From Shimia sp. R9_2 (GTDB lineage Bacteria; Pseudomonadota; Alphaproteobacteria; Rhodobacterales; Rhodobacteraceae): a stretch of 64,000 nt of DNA. Of this stretch, positions 20,166 to 29,756 are shown one piece after another (position 1 is the stretch's first letter; each line of letters opens with the position of its first letter). The notes beneath the pieces were generated by a model. That model had not been told where the DNA came from and did not search any database. It worked only from the letters and a program-made list of their open reading frames with translations. The stretch spans positions 418,897 through 482,896 of the forward strand of contig NZ_JAGHRO010000003.1 of NCBI RefSeq assembly GCF_017743735.1, in the 5' to 3' direction. A program made the translations under genes and the position numbers.

Positions 20166-21767
20166 TCAGCTGTGAAAGCTGCGGATATAGGCCAGAAGCG
20201 CCTTCGTGGATGCGGAGGCCGCTTCCGGAGCTTCACCACTGGCAACAGCATCCAGCAATCCCCCCGCCAGCTCTTTGCCCAGCTCCACGCCCCATTGGTC
20301 GTAGGAGTTGATCCCATAGATCACCCCTTCGACAAACACGCGGTGCTCATAAAGCGCCACGATCTGGCCCAGCACAAAGGGCGTCAGCCGCGGATAGACA
20401 AGCGTCGTTGAGGGGCGGTTGCCGCTGAACACCCGGTGTTTGGCCAGCTGATCCAGCGTGCCGCCCGAAACGCCCTTCGCCTCCAGCTGTGCGCGCGCCT
20501 CTGCCTCGCTGCGCCCCTTCAAAAGCGCCTCAGACTGCGCCAGACAATTGGCCACAAGCGCACGGTGATGGCTGCTTAGCGCGGGCTCATGCCCCTCCGC
20601 ACCGACAATAAATTCACAAGGCACCACCTGCTTGCCCTGATGGATCAGCTGATAAAACGCATGCTGCCCATTGGTGCCCGGCTCGCCCCAGACAATCGGC
20701 CCCGCCACACGGTCAAGCGATTGGCCATCCACTGCCACACCCTTGCCGTTGCTCTCCATCTCAAGCTGCTGCAGATAGGCCGGCAAGCGCGCCAGCCGCT
20801 GCTCATAAGGCAGCACAGCGCGGGTGTCATAGCCACAGACCTGCTGGTGCCAGATGCCCACCAACGCCAGCAGCACAGGCAGGTTTTCCGCCAGCGGCGC
20901 GTCACAGAAATGGCGATCCATCGCCTGACCGCCTTCAAGGAAGCCCTCAAAGGCTGTAGGCCCAATCGCCAGCATCAGCGAAAAGCCAATTGGCCCCCAG
21001 ACCGAATAGCGCCCGCCAACCCAATCCTCAAAGCCAAAGACCCGCTCCGCCGGAATGCCGAACTCGGCACAGCGCTCAACCGCCGAGGAAATCGCCACAA
21101 ACCGCTCCAGCGCTGCCTCACCACCTGCCCAGTTCAGCACGGTGCGGGCATTCATCAGCGTTTCCTGCGTGGTGAAGGTCTTGGAGGCCACAATCACCAG
21201 CGTGGTTTCAGGGTCCAACCCGTCCAGCGTGTCAGTGGCGTCCGCGCCATCGACATTTGAGATGAAGTGACATTTCGGCCCGTCGTGATACGGCGCCAGC
21301 GCCAGCACCGCCATCAACGGCCCCAGATCAGAGCCGCCAATGCCGATGTTCACCACATCGGTGATGCGTTTGCCCTGCCCCAGAAAGCTCCCATCGCGCA
21401 CCGCAGAGGCCAGTTTCGCCATCCGCGCGCGCGTCTCTTTGATCTCCGGCAGCACGTCTTCGCCATCCACAACCACCGGCGCACCACTCAGGTTGCGAAG
21501 CGCCGTATGCAGCACCGCGCGCCCCTCGGTGGCATTGATCTTTTCCCCGCCAAACATGGCCGCCCGCTTCTCAGCCACCCCCGCAGCCTCTGCGATCTCG
21601 ATCAGAGCAGCCTTGGCCTCGGCGTTGATTGTGGTCTTGCTGAAATCAAACAGCACCCCATCCGCCGTCAGCGAAAACCCCGCCGCGCGCTCAGGATCAC
21701 CCGCAAAAAGATCTGCAATCTGAGCATCTTGCGCGCAGGTCTTCAAGGCATCCAGTTTGGTCCACAT
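20166..21767 (-). CDS. pgi: Glucose-6-phosphate isomerase
   Basis: A 533-residue cytosolic enzyme interconverting glucose-6-phosphate and fructose-6-phosphate. The sequence shows family blocks IGIGGSDLGP, VASKTFTTQETL, FVGGRYSVWGPIGF and the C-terminal substrate block YEHRVFVEGVIYGINSYDQWGVELGK, with conserved Glu, His and Lys. The start is ATG 21767 (MWTKLDAL), just after pgl. Third gene of the zwf-pgl-pgi operon, which feeds glucose-6-phosphate to the Entner-Doudoroff/pentose phosphate routes and returns fructose-6-phosphate. Confidence 0.97.
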   Translation of the reverse strand: MWTKLDALKTCAQDAQIADLFAGDPERAAGFSLTADGVLFDFSKTTINAEAKAALIEIAEAAGVAEKRAAMFGGEKINATEGRAVLHTALRNLSGAPVVVDGEDVLPEIKETRARMAKLASAVRDGSFLGQGKRITDVVNIGIGGSDLGPLMAVLALAPYHDGPKCHFISNVDGADATDTLDGLDPETTLVIVASKTFTTQETLMNARTVLNWAGGEAALERFVAISSAVERCAEFGIPAERVFGFEDWVGGRYSVWGPIGFSLMLAIGPTAFEGFLEGGQAMDRHFCDAPLAENLPVLLALVGIWHQQVCGYDTRAVLPYEQRLARLPAYLQQLEMESNGKGVAVDGQSLDRVAGPIVWGEPGTNGQHAFYQLIHQGKQVVPCEFIVGAEGHEPALSSHHRALVANCLAQSEALLKGRSEAEARAQLEAKGVSGGTLDQLAKHRVFSGNRPSTTLVYPRLTPFVLGQIVALYEHRVFVEGVIYGINSYDQWGVELGKELAGGLLDAVASGEAPEAASASTKALLAYIRSFHS

Positions 21768-21772
21768 CTCAC

Positions 21773-22444
21773 TCACTCCGTCCAATGCACATCAGCACCC
21801 GCACAGACCGCGCGGATCGGGGCATCCACCTCCGGCAGGCTCTGCGCCGCATTCAGCGCCTCACGTTTGTCCGCCCCTTTGATCAGGATGTGCTTGCGCA
21901 AGGCCCCATTCAGCACCCGTGCCGACAGCGTGATCCGAATGTCAGGCAGATCATCGCGCCGCACAGGGATCAGGATCGGCGCATCAGCAGCCAGCGCCGC
22001 CTCAAGCCCTTCCGAGCCCGGGAAAAGCGAGGCGGTGTGCATATCCGCGCCCATGCCCATCACCGCCACATCCACCGGCAGCGACGGCGCAATGCCAGCC
22101 TCAAGCTCCGGCAAGACGTCTTCCGGCACCTCCGCAGGCGCATAAAGCGGCAGGTAGCGTGCCGCCATGGCGCGGTTGGTCAGAAGCCGCGCCTTCACCA
22201 GCGCGGAATTGGAGCGCTCGTGATCTTCTGGCACCCAGCGCTCGTCAGTCAGGATCACATCCACACGCTCCCAATCCAGATCCACCGCGCTCAGCGCATC
22301 AAAAATCGGCCCCGGCGTGGTGCCACCCGGCACCGCCAACACAACCCGTTCCTTCTGGTGCAGCGCCTCGCTCAGGTCTCCGGCCAGCGCTTGCGCCACA
22401 TCCATCGCCAGCATGTCGGCATCGGGGTAACTCTTGAAATTCAT
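21773..22444 (-). CDS. pgl: 6-phosphogluconolactonase
   Basis: A 223-residue DevB-type enzyme hydrolysing 6-phosphogluconolactone to 6-phosphogluconate. The SOL/DevB family blocks VLAVPGGTTPGPIFDALS, DVILTDERWVPEDHERSN and the VAVMGMGADMHTASLFPGS substrate loop are present. The ATG at 22444 overlaps the zwf stop codon (ATGA), so translation is coupled; another in-frame ATG six codons earlier lies inside zwf. It precedes pgi by five bases. Confidence 0.95.
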   Translation of the reverse strand: MNFKSYPDADMLAMDVAQALAGDLSEALHQKERVVLAVPGGTTPGPIFDALSAVDLDWERVDVILTDERWVPEDHERSNSALVKARLLTNRAMAARYLPLYAPAEVPEDVLPELEAGIAPSLPVDVAVMGMGADMHTASLFPGSEGLEAALAADAPILIPVRRDDLPDIRITLSARVLNGALRKHILIKGADKREALNAAQSLPEVDAPIRAVCAGADVHWTE

Positions 22445-23895
22445 TTGTCTAAACCTCTCCATGCGCGCGCATCCCGCCGCATCATCAATTCCGCATCATC
22501 CGGCCCGTCAGAGAACGCATCATAGGGTTTGGGCACATCGCCGCGCGCTTCCCACCCGCGAATGATCGGATCGGTCCAGGCCCAGGCCGCCTCCACCTCG
22601 TCATCGCGCATGAAAAGCGTCTGATTGCCCCGGATCACATCCATAATCAGCCGCTCATAGGCGTCCGGCGTGCCCTCAGCTGATGGCCCCAAGGCCTCCG
22701 CAAAGCTCATGTCCAGCGGCACATCCACCAGTCGCATACCCCCCGGGCCCGGCTCCTTGATGGTCACATTTAAGGTAATACCTTCATTGGGTTGCAGCTG
22801 AATATTCAACTCGTTTCGATGCCGTCCGGCCTCGGGGCCAAAGATCGAATGCGGCGTGTCCTTGAACACCACCGTGATCTCGCTGTCCCGCGCGCTCAGC
22901 CGCTTTCCGGTGCGCAAGTAAAACGGCGTGCCCGCCCACCGCCAGTTGTTGACCTGACATTTCAGCGCCACAAAACTCTCGGTTTTGGAGCGCGCATTGT
23001 CGACATCTTCACGATAGGCCGCCGCGCCATCCGCCGCCGTGTACTGGCCGCGCACAATATGATGAGGCTGCACATTGTCCAGCGCGCGGATCACCTTGAG
23101 CTTTTCGTCACGCACCGCATCCGGCTCAAACTGCGCCGGTGGCTCCATCGCGATCAGACACAACAGCTGCATCAGGTGGTTCTGCACCATATCGCGCATG
23201 GCACCGGATTTTTCGTAGTAATCCCCGCGCCCGGCCACGCCGACCGTTTCCGCCACGGTGATCTGGATATGATCAATGTATTGCGCGTTCCACAGCGGCT
23301 CAAACAGCATATTGCCAAAGCGCACCGCCATCAGGTTTTGCACGGTCTCTTTGCCAAGGTAATGGTCGATCCGGTAGATCTGCCCCTCGTCAAAATACTG
23401 TGCCAGCTCGCTGTTCAACGCCTCCGCGCTCTCCAGATCATGACCGAAGGGCTTTTCCACCACGATCCGCGTGTCATCTTCCACCAGCCCGTGTCTTTTC
23501 AGGCCTTTGGCAAGATCGGAAAACACCCCCGGCCCAACCGAGAAGTAAAACGCTCGCACAGAGCCCGGCGTCAACAGCGCCGCCAGCTCAGACCAGCCGC
23601 CCTCGCCCCGCGCATCCACCGCCACATAATCCACATGCTCACAAAACGCCGCGACCTGCGCGTCATCCAGCGCCAGCTCTCCGGCAAACTCCTTGAGCGC
23701 TGTGCTCACAGTGGCGCGATACGCCTCAGAGCTCAGCGCACTGCGCGCCGCGCCCACCACTTTGCTGCCATCCGGCATCTGCCCGGAACAAAACCGCCGA
23801 AACAGCGCAGGCAGGATCTTGCGCCGCGCAAGATCACCCGTTCCCCCAAACACCACCAAATCAAAAGGCTCTACTGGAATAATACGAGAAACCAT
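22441..23895 (-). CDS. zwf: Glucose-6-phosphate 1-dehydrogenase
   Basis: A 484-residue enzyme oxidising glucose-6-phosphate to 6-phosphogluconolactone with NAD(P). The N-terminal nucleotide loop is FGGTGDLARRKILPAL; the substrate-binding motif is RIDHYLGKETVQNL, followed by the catalytic tract EPLWNAQYIDHIQITVAE. ATG 23895 follows AAGAGG. First gene of zwf-pgl-pgi. A 20-base palindrome of LacI-family type is 60 bases upstream, so transcription is likely controlled by a sugar-responsive repressor. Confidence 0.97.
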   Translation of the reverse strand: MVSRIIPVEPFDLVVFGGTGDLARRKILPALFRRFCSGQMPDGSKVVGAARSALSSEAYRATVSTALKEFAGELALDDAQVAAFCEHVDYVAVDARGEGGWSELAALLTPGSVRAFYFSVGPGVFSDLAKGLKRHGLVEDDTRIVVEKPFGHDLESAEALNSELAQYFDEGQIYRIDHYLGKETVQNLMAVRFGNMLFEPLWNAQYIDHIQITVAETVGVAGRGDYYEKSGAMRDMVQNHLMQLLCLIAMEPPAQFEPDAVRDEKLKVIRALDNVQPHHIVRGQYTAADGAAAYREDVDNARSKTESFVALKCQVNNWRWAGTPFYLRTGKRLSARDSEITVVFKDTPHSIFGPEAGRHRNELNIQLQPNEGITLNVTIKEPGPGGMRLVDVPLDMSFAEALGPSAEGTPDAYERLIMDVIRGNQTLFMRDDEVEAAWAWTDPIIRGWEARGDVPKPYDAFSDGPDDAELMMRRDARAWRGLDK

Positions 23896-23954
23896 GCGGC
23901 CTCTTCCCTTGCTTTCTGCTCGGACGTTGCTGCGGCGCCGTCCCATTGCCCCAA

Positions 23955-23974
23955 CATCGTTAGCGCTAACGATG
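23955..23974. promoter_or_regulatory. LacI-family-type operator palindrome before zwf
   Basis: CATCGTTAGCGCTAACGATG is a perfect 20-base palindrome centred on TTAGCGCTAA, the usual form of LacI/GalR-family sites with a central CG. It is 60 bases before zwf and 136 before the divergent radical SAM gene. No LacI gene lies in the window. Confidence 0.7.
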
Positions 23975-24109
23975 CTTTCGAGTGGTCTAACATCGCCACT
24001 CTAACACCGCAAGCGCGCATCACAACTCTGTCAGAAGCGCTGCGGCATGGATGGTCAAGCCCTATAACATTGGGTAGGAGGCATTGGGCACATAACAGAT
24101 GGCAGTTTC

Positions 24110-25051
24110 ATGAAAGATCAGGCAAATCTCGGCAAATTCCAGGATCCATTCATCACCGCCAAGGGCGAAGATCGGGCGCATGTTGCGCTCAACAACCCTG
24201 AAACGCTGTGGTTCAACACCGGCACGCTCTGCAACATTGAGTGTGAGAACTGCTATATCTTCTCATCGCCCACCAATGACGACCTACTCTACATCACCGC
24301 TGATGAGGTGAGCGACTACCTCGATCAGCTGGAAGCCCGCGAATGGAATGTGCGCGAGATCGGCTTCACCGGTGGCGAGCCTTTCATGAACCCGGAAATG
24401 ATCGAAATCACCCGCCGCTCGCTGGAACGCGGCTATGATGTGCTGATCCTCACCAACGCCATGCAGCCCCTGATGCGCAAACGTGTCCGCGAAGGCCTCC
24501 TGGAGCTGCGCGACACCTACCGCGACAAACTCACCTTCCGCATTTCCATCGACCACTGGAACCCGGAGCGTCACGATCAGGAACGCGGTGCCGGCTCCTT
24601 TGACCGCATGATCCTCGGCATGGAATGGCTGCGCGACGAAGGTTTTCAGATGACCGTTGCCGGCCGCACCCTCTGGGGCGAGTCCGATTCGGACTCCCGC
24701 GCCGGATACGCGCGGCTTTATGCCAAACACGGGTTTGAGATCGACCCGCAGCACCCGGCGCAAACCATGCTTTTCCCGGAAATGGATGAAACCGTCGAAG
24801 TGCCAGAAATCACCACCGCCTGCTGGGGCATCCTCAACAAATCTCCCAACGACATCATGTGCGCCAGCTCACGTATGGTCGTGCGCCGCAAAGGCTCCAA
24901 AGCCCCGGCGGTGATCGCCTGCACCCTGCTGCCCTATGTGGAAGAGTTTGAGCTTGGCCAGACGCTCAAGGAGGCCGAGAAGCCCGTGCTTCTCAACCAC
25001 CCCCACTGCGCCAAATTCTGCGTGCTCGGCGGCGCGAGCTGCTCCGCCTGA
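24110..25051 (+). CDS. Radical SAM protein with a Cys-rich C-terminus
   Basis: A 313-residue radical SAM enzyme. The iron-sulfur motif is CX3CX2C (Cys41, Cys45, Cys48 in CNIECENC), followed by the SAM-binding FTGGEPF at 86-92. Six further cysteines fall in the second half (238, 251, 271, 300, 304, 311), ending HCAKFCVLGGASCSA, enough to bind an auxiliary iron-sulfur cluster as in SPASM/twitch proteins. I do not recognise its substrate; no short precursor peptide or dehydrogenase is next to it. It is divergent from zwf across the palindrome and convergent with the SYLF gene. Confidence 0.82.
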   Translation: MKDQANLGKFQDPFITAKGEDRAHVALNNPETLWFNTGTLCNIECENCYIFSSPTNDDLLYITADEVSDYLDQLEAREWNVREIGFTGGEPFMNPEMIEITRRSLERGYDVLILTNAMQPLMRKRVREGLLELRDTYRDKLTFRISIDHWNPERHDQERGAGSFDRMILGMEWLRDEGFQMTVAGRTLWGESDSDSRAGYARLYAKHGFEIDPQHPAQTMLFPEMDETVEVPEITTACWGILNKSPNDIMCASSRMVVRRKGSKAPAVIACTLLPYVEEFELGQTLKEAEKPVLLNHPHCAKFCVLGGASCSA

Positions 25052-25061
25052 GCGTATTGCG

Positions 25062-25812
25062 CTACTGAGCCTCATTCAGCTCAGGAGAGCGCCAGTATTT
25101 GCTGCCTTCCAGACTGGCGTTCACGCGCCAGCGGTTTTTGTCGAGCAAAAACACCGACCGCCCATCGCGAAAGCTGGTCTGCTCGGTGTCCCCATCCGTT
25201 CCTGACTGCGCCCCGCCGCTTGCGCCCGCATCATAGCCATGGGTGACAAAATTGTTCAGATCCTCAGAACTCTCAAACAGGATCACAAACTGATTGGTAA
25301 AGCCGCCAATGCCAATCGCCCCACCAAGCCCGCCGGTGCCCATATTCATATAGACCCGGCCAGAGCCGTCTTTGGCCATCGCCACCCCGCGCCCATAGCC
25401 GGTGGTCAGCGGGAAAATAGTTACTTTACGCGCATCAAACGCCGCATAGCCTACGCCCTGCTCATAAAGCCGTGCCGCCTCCGGGTTTTCCTTCAAGAGC
25501 CGCGCCAGAATCTCATCCGCCATTGCATCGAGCCGCGCCCGCGTCTGTTCGGCTGTCTCTTCATTTGAAAGCAACTCATCGGTGGAGGTCACAGTGTTCT
25601 CCACCGCCTCAGCGCCCTTGTGGACCACATCGCCCACGGCCTCAGCCCCAATGGCCTGTCGCACTCAGCCCGTCACCAATCGCTTCACCGGCGTTCTCCG
25701 CCCCGCGCTTGATCTTGTCTGCCAGCGACTCCGCAGACGCCATAGGGGCACAGACTGAGGTAAAGGCAGCCCCACCGCACAGCGCGACAACTCTAAAAAT
25801 ACTCTGCTTCAT
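25062..25812 (-). pseudogene. Frameshifted SYLF-domain (lipid-binding) secreted protein
   Basis: The C-terminal 200 codons encode the SYLF domain (DEILARLLKENPEAARLYEQGVGYAAFDARKVTIFPL, GYGRGVAMAKDGSGRVYMNMGTGGLGGAIGIGG), a phosphoinositide-binding fold. They open only at a GTG at 25664 and lack a signal sequence. Directly upstream in another frame is an ATG at 25812 followed by a signal peptide (KQSIFRVVALCGGAAF...MASAES) and an amphipathic stretch that ends in the overlap at about 25640-25660 with a stop. Removing one base from the GGCC run there would join the frames. It is either a recent pseudogene or a sequencing error. The intact product would be periplasmic or outer-membrane associated. 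Confidence 0.75.
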
Positions 25813-26057
25813 AAAATACCCTCAAAACTGGTTTTACCACGGCTCCTACCAAGAACGCCGCGCTGCGCAAACCCCTGTTGGCGCAACGGCAGCCTCTGGC
25901 AAAAACCATGCGGAATTTCCCTCAAAAACTCAAAGGGCTAGGGTTTTTTCGGCGGAATAGCCGCCGGATCACCACAGCCCCATTGCACCCTACATGTCGC
26001 CTCTGATATAAGCGAGCCAACAAGATATGGACCGCCAAAAAGAAGCGAGATCGGGAC

Positions 26058-28790
26058 TTGAGCGACACGCCGGAAACCCCTGAAAACGAAGAAGAAAACA
26101 CGCATGAACGGATGATCCACGACGGTCCTACTGTGACCATCGAGGAGGAAATGCGCGCCAGCTACCTCGACTACGCCATGAGCGTGATCGTCAGCCGCGC
26201 CATTCCAGACCTGCGAGATGGCCTCAAACCGGTGCACCGCCGCATTCTTTATGCGATGCATGAAACCGGCAACACCCACGACAAAGCCTACCGCAAATCG
26301 GCCCGCCCTGTGGGTGACGTGATGGGTAAATACCACCCGCACGGCGATGGCGCGATCTATGACGCTTTGGTGCGGATGGCACAGGACTTCTCCATGTCGC
26401 TGCCGCTTCTGGACGGTCAGGGTAACTTCGGCTCCATGGACGGCGACAACCCGGCGGCCATGCGTTACACCGAGGTCCGCATGGACAAACCGGCAGCTGC
26501 GCTGCTGGCCGACATCGACAAAGAAACCGTTGATTTCCAAGACAACTATGATGGCAAAGACCAGGAGCCAACCGTGCTGCCTGCGCGCTTCCCGAACATG
26601 CTTGTCAACGGCGCGGGCGGTATCGCGGTGGGTATGGCCACCAACATTCCACCGCACAATCTGGGCGAAGTGATCGACGCAACCTTGGCGCTGATCGAAG
26701 ACCCCGATCTGACCTCTGAGCAGCTCATTCAATATGTCCCCGGCCCGGACTTCCCCACCGGCGGCATCCTTCTGGGCCGCTCCGGCGCGCGCAAAGCCTA
26801 TCTTGAGGGCCGCGGCAGCGTTGTGATCCGCTCCAAAACCCGCGTGGAGGAAATCCGCAAGGACCGCTACGCCATCGTCATCGACGAGATCCCCTATCAG
26901 GTGAACAAAGCCTCCATGATCGAAAAAATCGCCGAGGCCGCGCGCGAAAAGCGCATCGAAGGCATCGCCCACGTGCAGGATGAATCTGACCGCGACGGCG
27001 TGCGCGTGGTGGTCGAGCTCAAGCGCGACGCCACCGCCGAGGTGGTGCTCAACCAGCTCTTCCGCTTCACCCCGATGCAGACTCACTTTGGCTGCAACAT
27101 GCTGGCGCTCAATGGCGGTCGCCCGGAGCAGCTCACCCTACGCCGCTTCCTGACCTCCTTCATCGATTTCCGCGAAGACGTGGTTGCCCGCCGCACCGCG
27201 TACCTCTTGCGCAAGGCCCGCGAACGCAGCCACATCCTCTGTGGTCTGGCCGTGGCCGTCACCAATGTGGACGAAGTGGTTGCCACCATCCGCAGCTCCG
27301 CTGACGCAGCCGAAGCCCGTGAAAAGCTGATGACCCGGCGCTGGCCAGCAGCAGAAATCGCCGGCTACATCCGTCTGATCGACGATCCGACCCACACCAT
27401 GAACGACGATGGCACCTACAACCTGTCTGAAACACAGGCCCGTGCCATTCTCGAGCTGCGCCTGCAGCGCCTCACCCAGATCGGGGTGAAAGAGGTCACG
27501 GACGAACTCGAAGAACTGGCGGCTAAGATCAAGGAATACCTTGAAATTCTCGGCTCGCGCGAGCGCATCATGGGGATCATCGGCGACGAGCTGCGCGAAG
27601 TCCGTGAGAACTTCGCTGTAGAGCGCCGCACCGAAATCGTCGACTGGTCCGGCGACATGGACGACGAAGACCTGATCGAGCGCGAAGACATGGTTGTGAC
27701 CGTCACCTCCGGCGGCTACATCAAGCGCACCCCGCTGGCCGACTTCCGCGCCCAGAAACGCGGCGGCAAGGGCATCTCGGGCATGCAGACCAAAGAAGAG
27801 GATGTGGTCACCACCCTCTTTGTGGCCAACACCCACACCCAGCTTCTGTTCTTCACCACCGATGGCATGGCCTACAAGCTCAAGACCTGGCGTCTGCCGC
27901 TGGGGGGCCGCACCGCCAAAGGCAAGGCGATTGTGAACATCCTGCCGATCCCGTCCGGGGTCTCCATTGCTGCGATCATGCCGGTGGACCGCCCAGAGGA
28001 TGAATGGGACGATCTGCAAATCATGTTTGCGACTTCTGCGGGCACCGTGCGCCGCAACCGCCTGTCCGATTTCACCAATGTGAAATCCAACGGCAAGATC
28101 GCCATGAAGTTTGAGGATGATCACGCCGACACCAAGCTGATCAACGCACGCATCTGTACCGAAGAGGACGATGTGATGCTGGTGACCAACTCCGGCCGCG
28201 CGATCCGCTTCCCCACCACCGAGGTGCGCGTGTTCAACAGCCGCTCCTCCACCGGTGTGCGTGGCATTCGCCTGAACGGCAATGACGAGGTGGTCTCCAT
28301 GTCCGTCATCCGCCACTTCCGCGCCGAAAGCGAAGAGCGCGCCGCCTACCTCAAGATGCGCCGCGCCGTGGCTGGTCTCACCGATGATGGCGGGGATGAA
28401 GACGAGGCGCCAGCGGGCGAACTCTCTCAAGAGCGCTACGCCGAAATGTCCGCCGCCGAAAACCTGATCCTCACGATCACCGCAGGCGGCGCGGGCAAAC
28501 TCAGCTCGTCTCATGACTACCCCGTGCGCGGCCGTGGCGGCCAGGGTGTGGCAGCCATGGACAAAGCCATGCGCGGCGGCGAACTTGTTGCCTCCTTCCC
28601 GGTGGAACTGGGCGATCAGATCATGCTCGCCACCTCCAAAGGCCAATCCATCCGCGTCCCTGTGGATGGCATCTCCTTCCGCTCCCGCTCTGCCGGCGGC
28701 GTCCGGGTGTTCAACACCGGCAAAGGCGAAGAAGTGGTCTCCGTGGCCTGGATCGCAGAACAAGACGACGAGGGTGTGGCGGAAGAATAA
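26058..28790 (+). CDS. gyrA: DNA gyrase subunit A
   Basis: A 910-residue topoisomerase II subunit that cuts and reseals DNA. Residues 33-140 include [27 protein letters not shown], the quinolone region [19 protein letters not shown] (Gly98 where E. coli has Ser83; Asp102 for Asp87) and catalytic Tyr137 in RYTEVRM. The C-terminal beta-pinwheel begins with the GyrA box AQKRGGKG, a Lys variant of QRRGGKG. The first start is a TTG; ATG at 26112 is an alternative that would trim 18 acidic residues. It ends at a strong terminator. Confidence 0.97.
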   Translation: MSDTPETPENEEENTHERMIHDGPTVTIEEEMRASYLDYAMSVIVSRAIPDLRDGLKPVHRRILYAMHETGNTHDKAYRKSARPVGDVMGKYHPHGDGAIYDALVRMAQDFSMSLPLLDGQGNFGSMDGDNPAAMRYTEVRMDKPAAALLADIDKETVDFQDNYDGKDQEPTVLPARFPNMLVNGAGGIAVGMATNIPPHNLGEVIDATLALIEDPDLTSEQLIQYVPGPDFPTGGILLGRSGARKAYLEGRGSVVIRSKTRVEEIRKDRYAIVIDEIPYQVNKASMIEKIAEAAREKRIEGIAHVQDESDRDGVRVVVELKRDATAEVVLNQLFRFTPMQTHFGCNMLALNGGRPEQLTLRRFLTSFIDFREDVVARRTAYLLRKARERSHILCGLAVAVTNVDEVVATIRSSADAAEAREKLMTRRWPAAEIAGYIRLIDDPTHTMNDDGTYNLSETQARAILELRLQRLTQIGVKEVTDELEELAAKIKEYLEILGSRERIMGIIGDELREVRENFAVERRTEIVDWSGDMDDEDLIEREDMVVTVTSGGYIKRTPLADFRAQKRGGKGISGMQTKEEDVVTTLFVANTHTQLLFFTTDGMAYKLKTWRLPLGGRTAKGKAIVNILPIPSGVSIAAIMPVDRPEDEWDDLQIMFATSAGTVRRNRLSDFTNVKSNGKIAMKFEDDHADTKLINARICTEEDDVMLVTNSGRAIRFPTTEVRVFNSRSSTGVRGIRLNGNDEVVSMSVIRHFRAESEERAAYLKMRRAVAGLTDDGGDEDEAPAGELSQERYAEMSAAENLILTITAGGAGKLSSSHDYPVRGRGGQGVAAMDKAMRGGELVASFPVELGDQIMLATSKGQSIRVPVDGISFRSRSAGGVRVFNTGKGEEVVSVAWIAEQDDEGVAEE

Positions 28791-28813
28791 ACCGCCTCAC
28801 TCAAGTAAAACAC

Positions 28814-28847
28814 AAGCCCCGGCGCTCATGGCGCTGGGGCTTTTTTT
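28814..28847 (+). terminator. Rho-independent terminator of gyrA
   Basis: Twelve-base stem AAGCCCCGGCGC / GCGCTGGGGCTT with one G-T pair and a five-base loop, followed by seven T. It lies 24 bases after the gyrA stop. Confidence 0.92.
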
Positions 28848-28864
28848 ATCGCAAAGACAGAGTG

Positions 28865-29635
28865 TTACGCAGGTTTCTTGAGATGCCAGACCTGCTCCAT
28901 CGGATAGGTTTTGGCCCATTCCGCCGGGATCGCCGCCCGTGTGCCTTTCGCCCATTCCGGCGCATATACCTCCTGATAGCGCACCACCGCGAAACCGATC
29001 TCAGCAAAAAGTGCCATCCAATCAGCCATTGTCAGGTTGAAACACACCCCGCTTGGCTCAAACGCAACCTCCGTCCAATCCGCGCCCCACATATCTTTGT
29101 AGGGCCGATGTAACTGCCGATCACAGGGCGCGCCATTCAGGGGCGAACAGATCAGAGACAGCGGATGATTGCCCAGAAACACCAGCGTCCCATCCGGCTT
29201 TAACAGCCGCCACGCCTCCCGAAGCCAAACCTCCGGCGGGCACCAGATCGCCGCGCCATATTCCGAGATCGCAAAATCAAACGACGCATCCGGCAAACCC
29301 GTCGCCTCCGCATTGCCTTCCAGAAAGTGGATTGCGGCCCCATGGATCTGTGCCAGCCGCCGCGCTGTCGCCAATTGTTGAGGCGAGACATCAACCGCCG
29401 TCACCTCCGCGCCCCGCCGGACCATCCAGCCGGAGACATAGCCGGTGCCGCAGCCCAACTCGATTGCCGCCATGCCGCGCATGTCTTCGGGCAAGATATC
29501 CAGCGTTTCCTCGGGCGTGTTCCAATTTCCCCAAACCGCCGCTTCCATCGACCAAAGCCGCGCGCCAATCTCTTCCCAATTGGCCGCATCCGCCTCCCAG
29601 ACCGCCTTATTGATCGCCACATGATCCCGTGTCAC
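28865..29635 (-). CDS. Class I SAM-dependent methyltransferase
   Basis: A 256-residue methyltransferase of the UbiE/COQ5-like group. SAM-binding motif I is AIELGCGTGYVSGWM, motif II is EVTAVDVSPQQLATARRL, and DASFDFAISEYGAAIWC and AWRLLKPDGTLVFLGN follow as motifs III and IV. The methyl acceptor is unknown. The GTG at 29635 has a strong Shine-Dalgarno GGAGGT seven bases before it and is preferred over an in-frame GTG 37 codons upstream. It is convergent with gyrA and divergent from the periplasmic protein gene. Confidence 0.85.
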   Translation of the reverse strand: MTRDHVAINKAVWEADAANWEEIGARLWSMEAAVWGNWNTPEETLDILPEDMRGMAAIELGCGTGYVSGWMVRRGAEVTAVDVSPQQLATARRLAQIHGAAIHFLEGNAEATGLPDASFDFAISEYGAAIWCPPEVWLREAWRLLKPDGTLVFLGNHPLSLICSPLNGAPCDRQLHRPYKDMWGADWTEVAFEPSGVCFNLTMADWMALFAEIGFAVVRYQEVYAPEWAKGTRAAIPAEWAKTYPMEQVWHLKKPA

Positions 29636-29756
29636 CGCACCACCTCCAAACCACACATCACCAAACCCGACCGGCAAGCTTTTCCTTGCCTCACCAACAT
29701 TTCTGTGCCGAAGTTCGCATAGACTATCACTGACTTTAGAAAACACCTAAATACCT

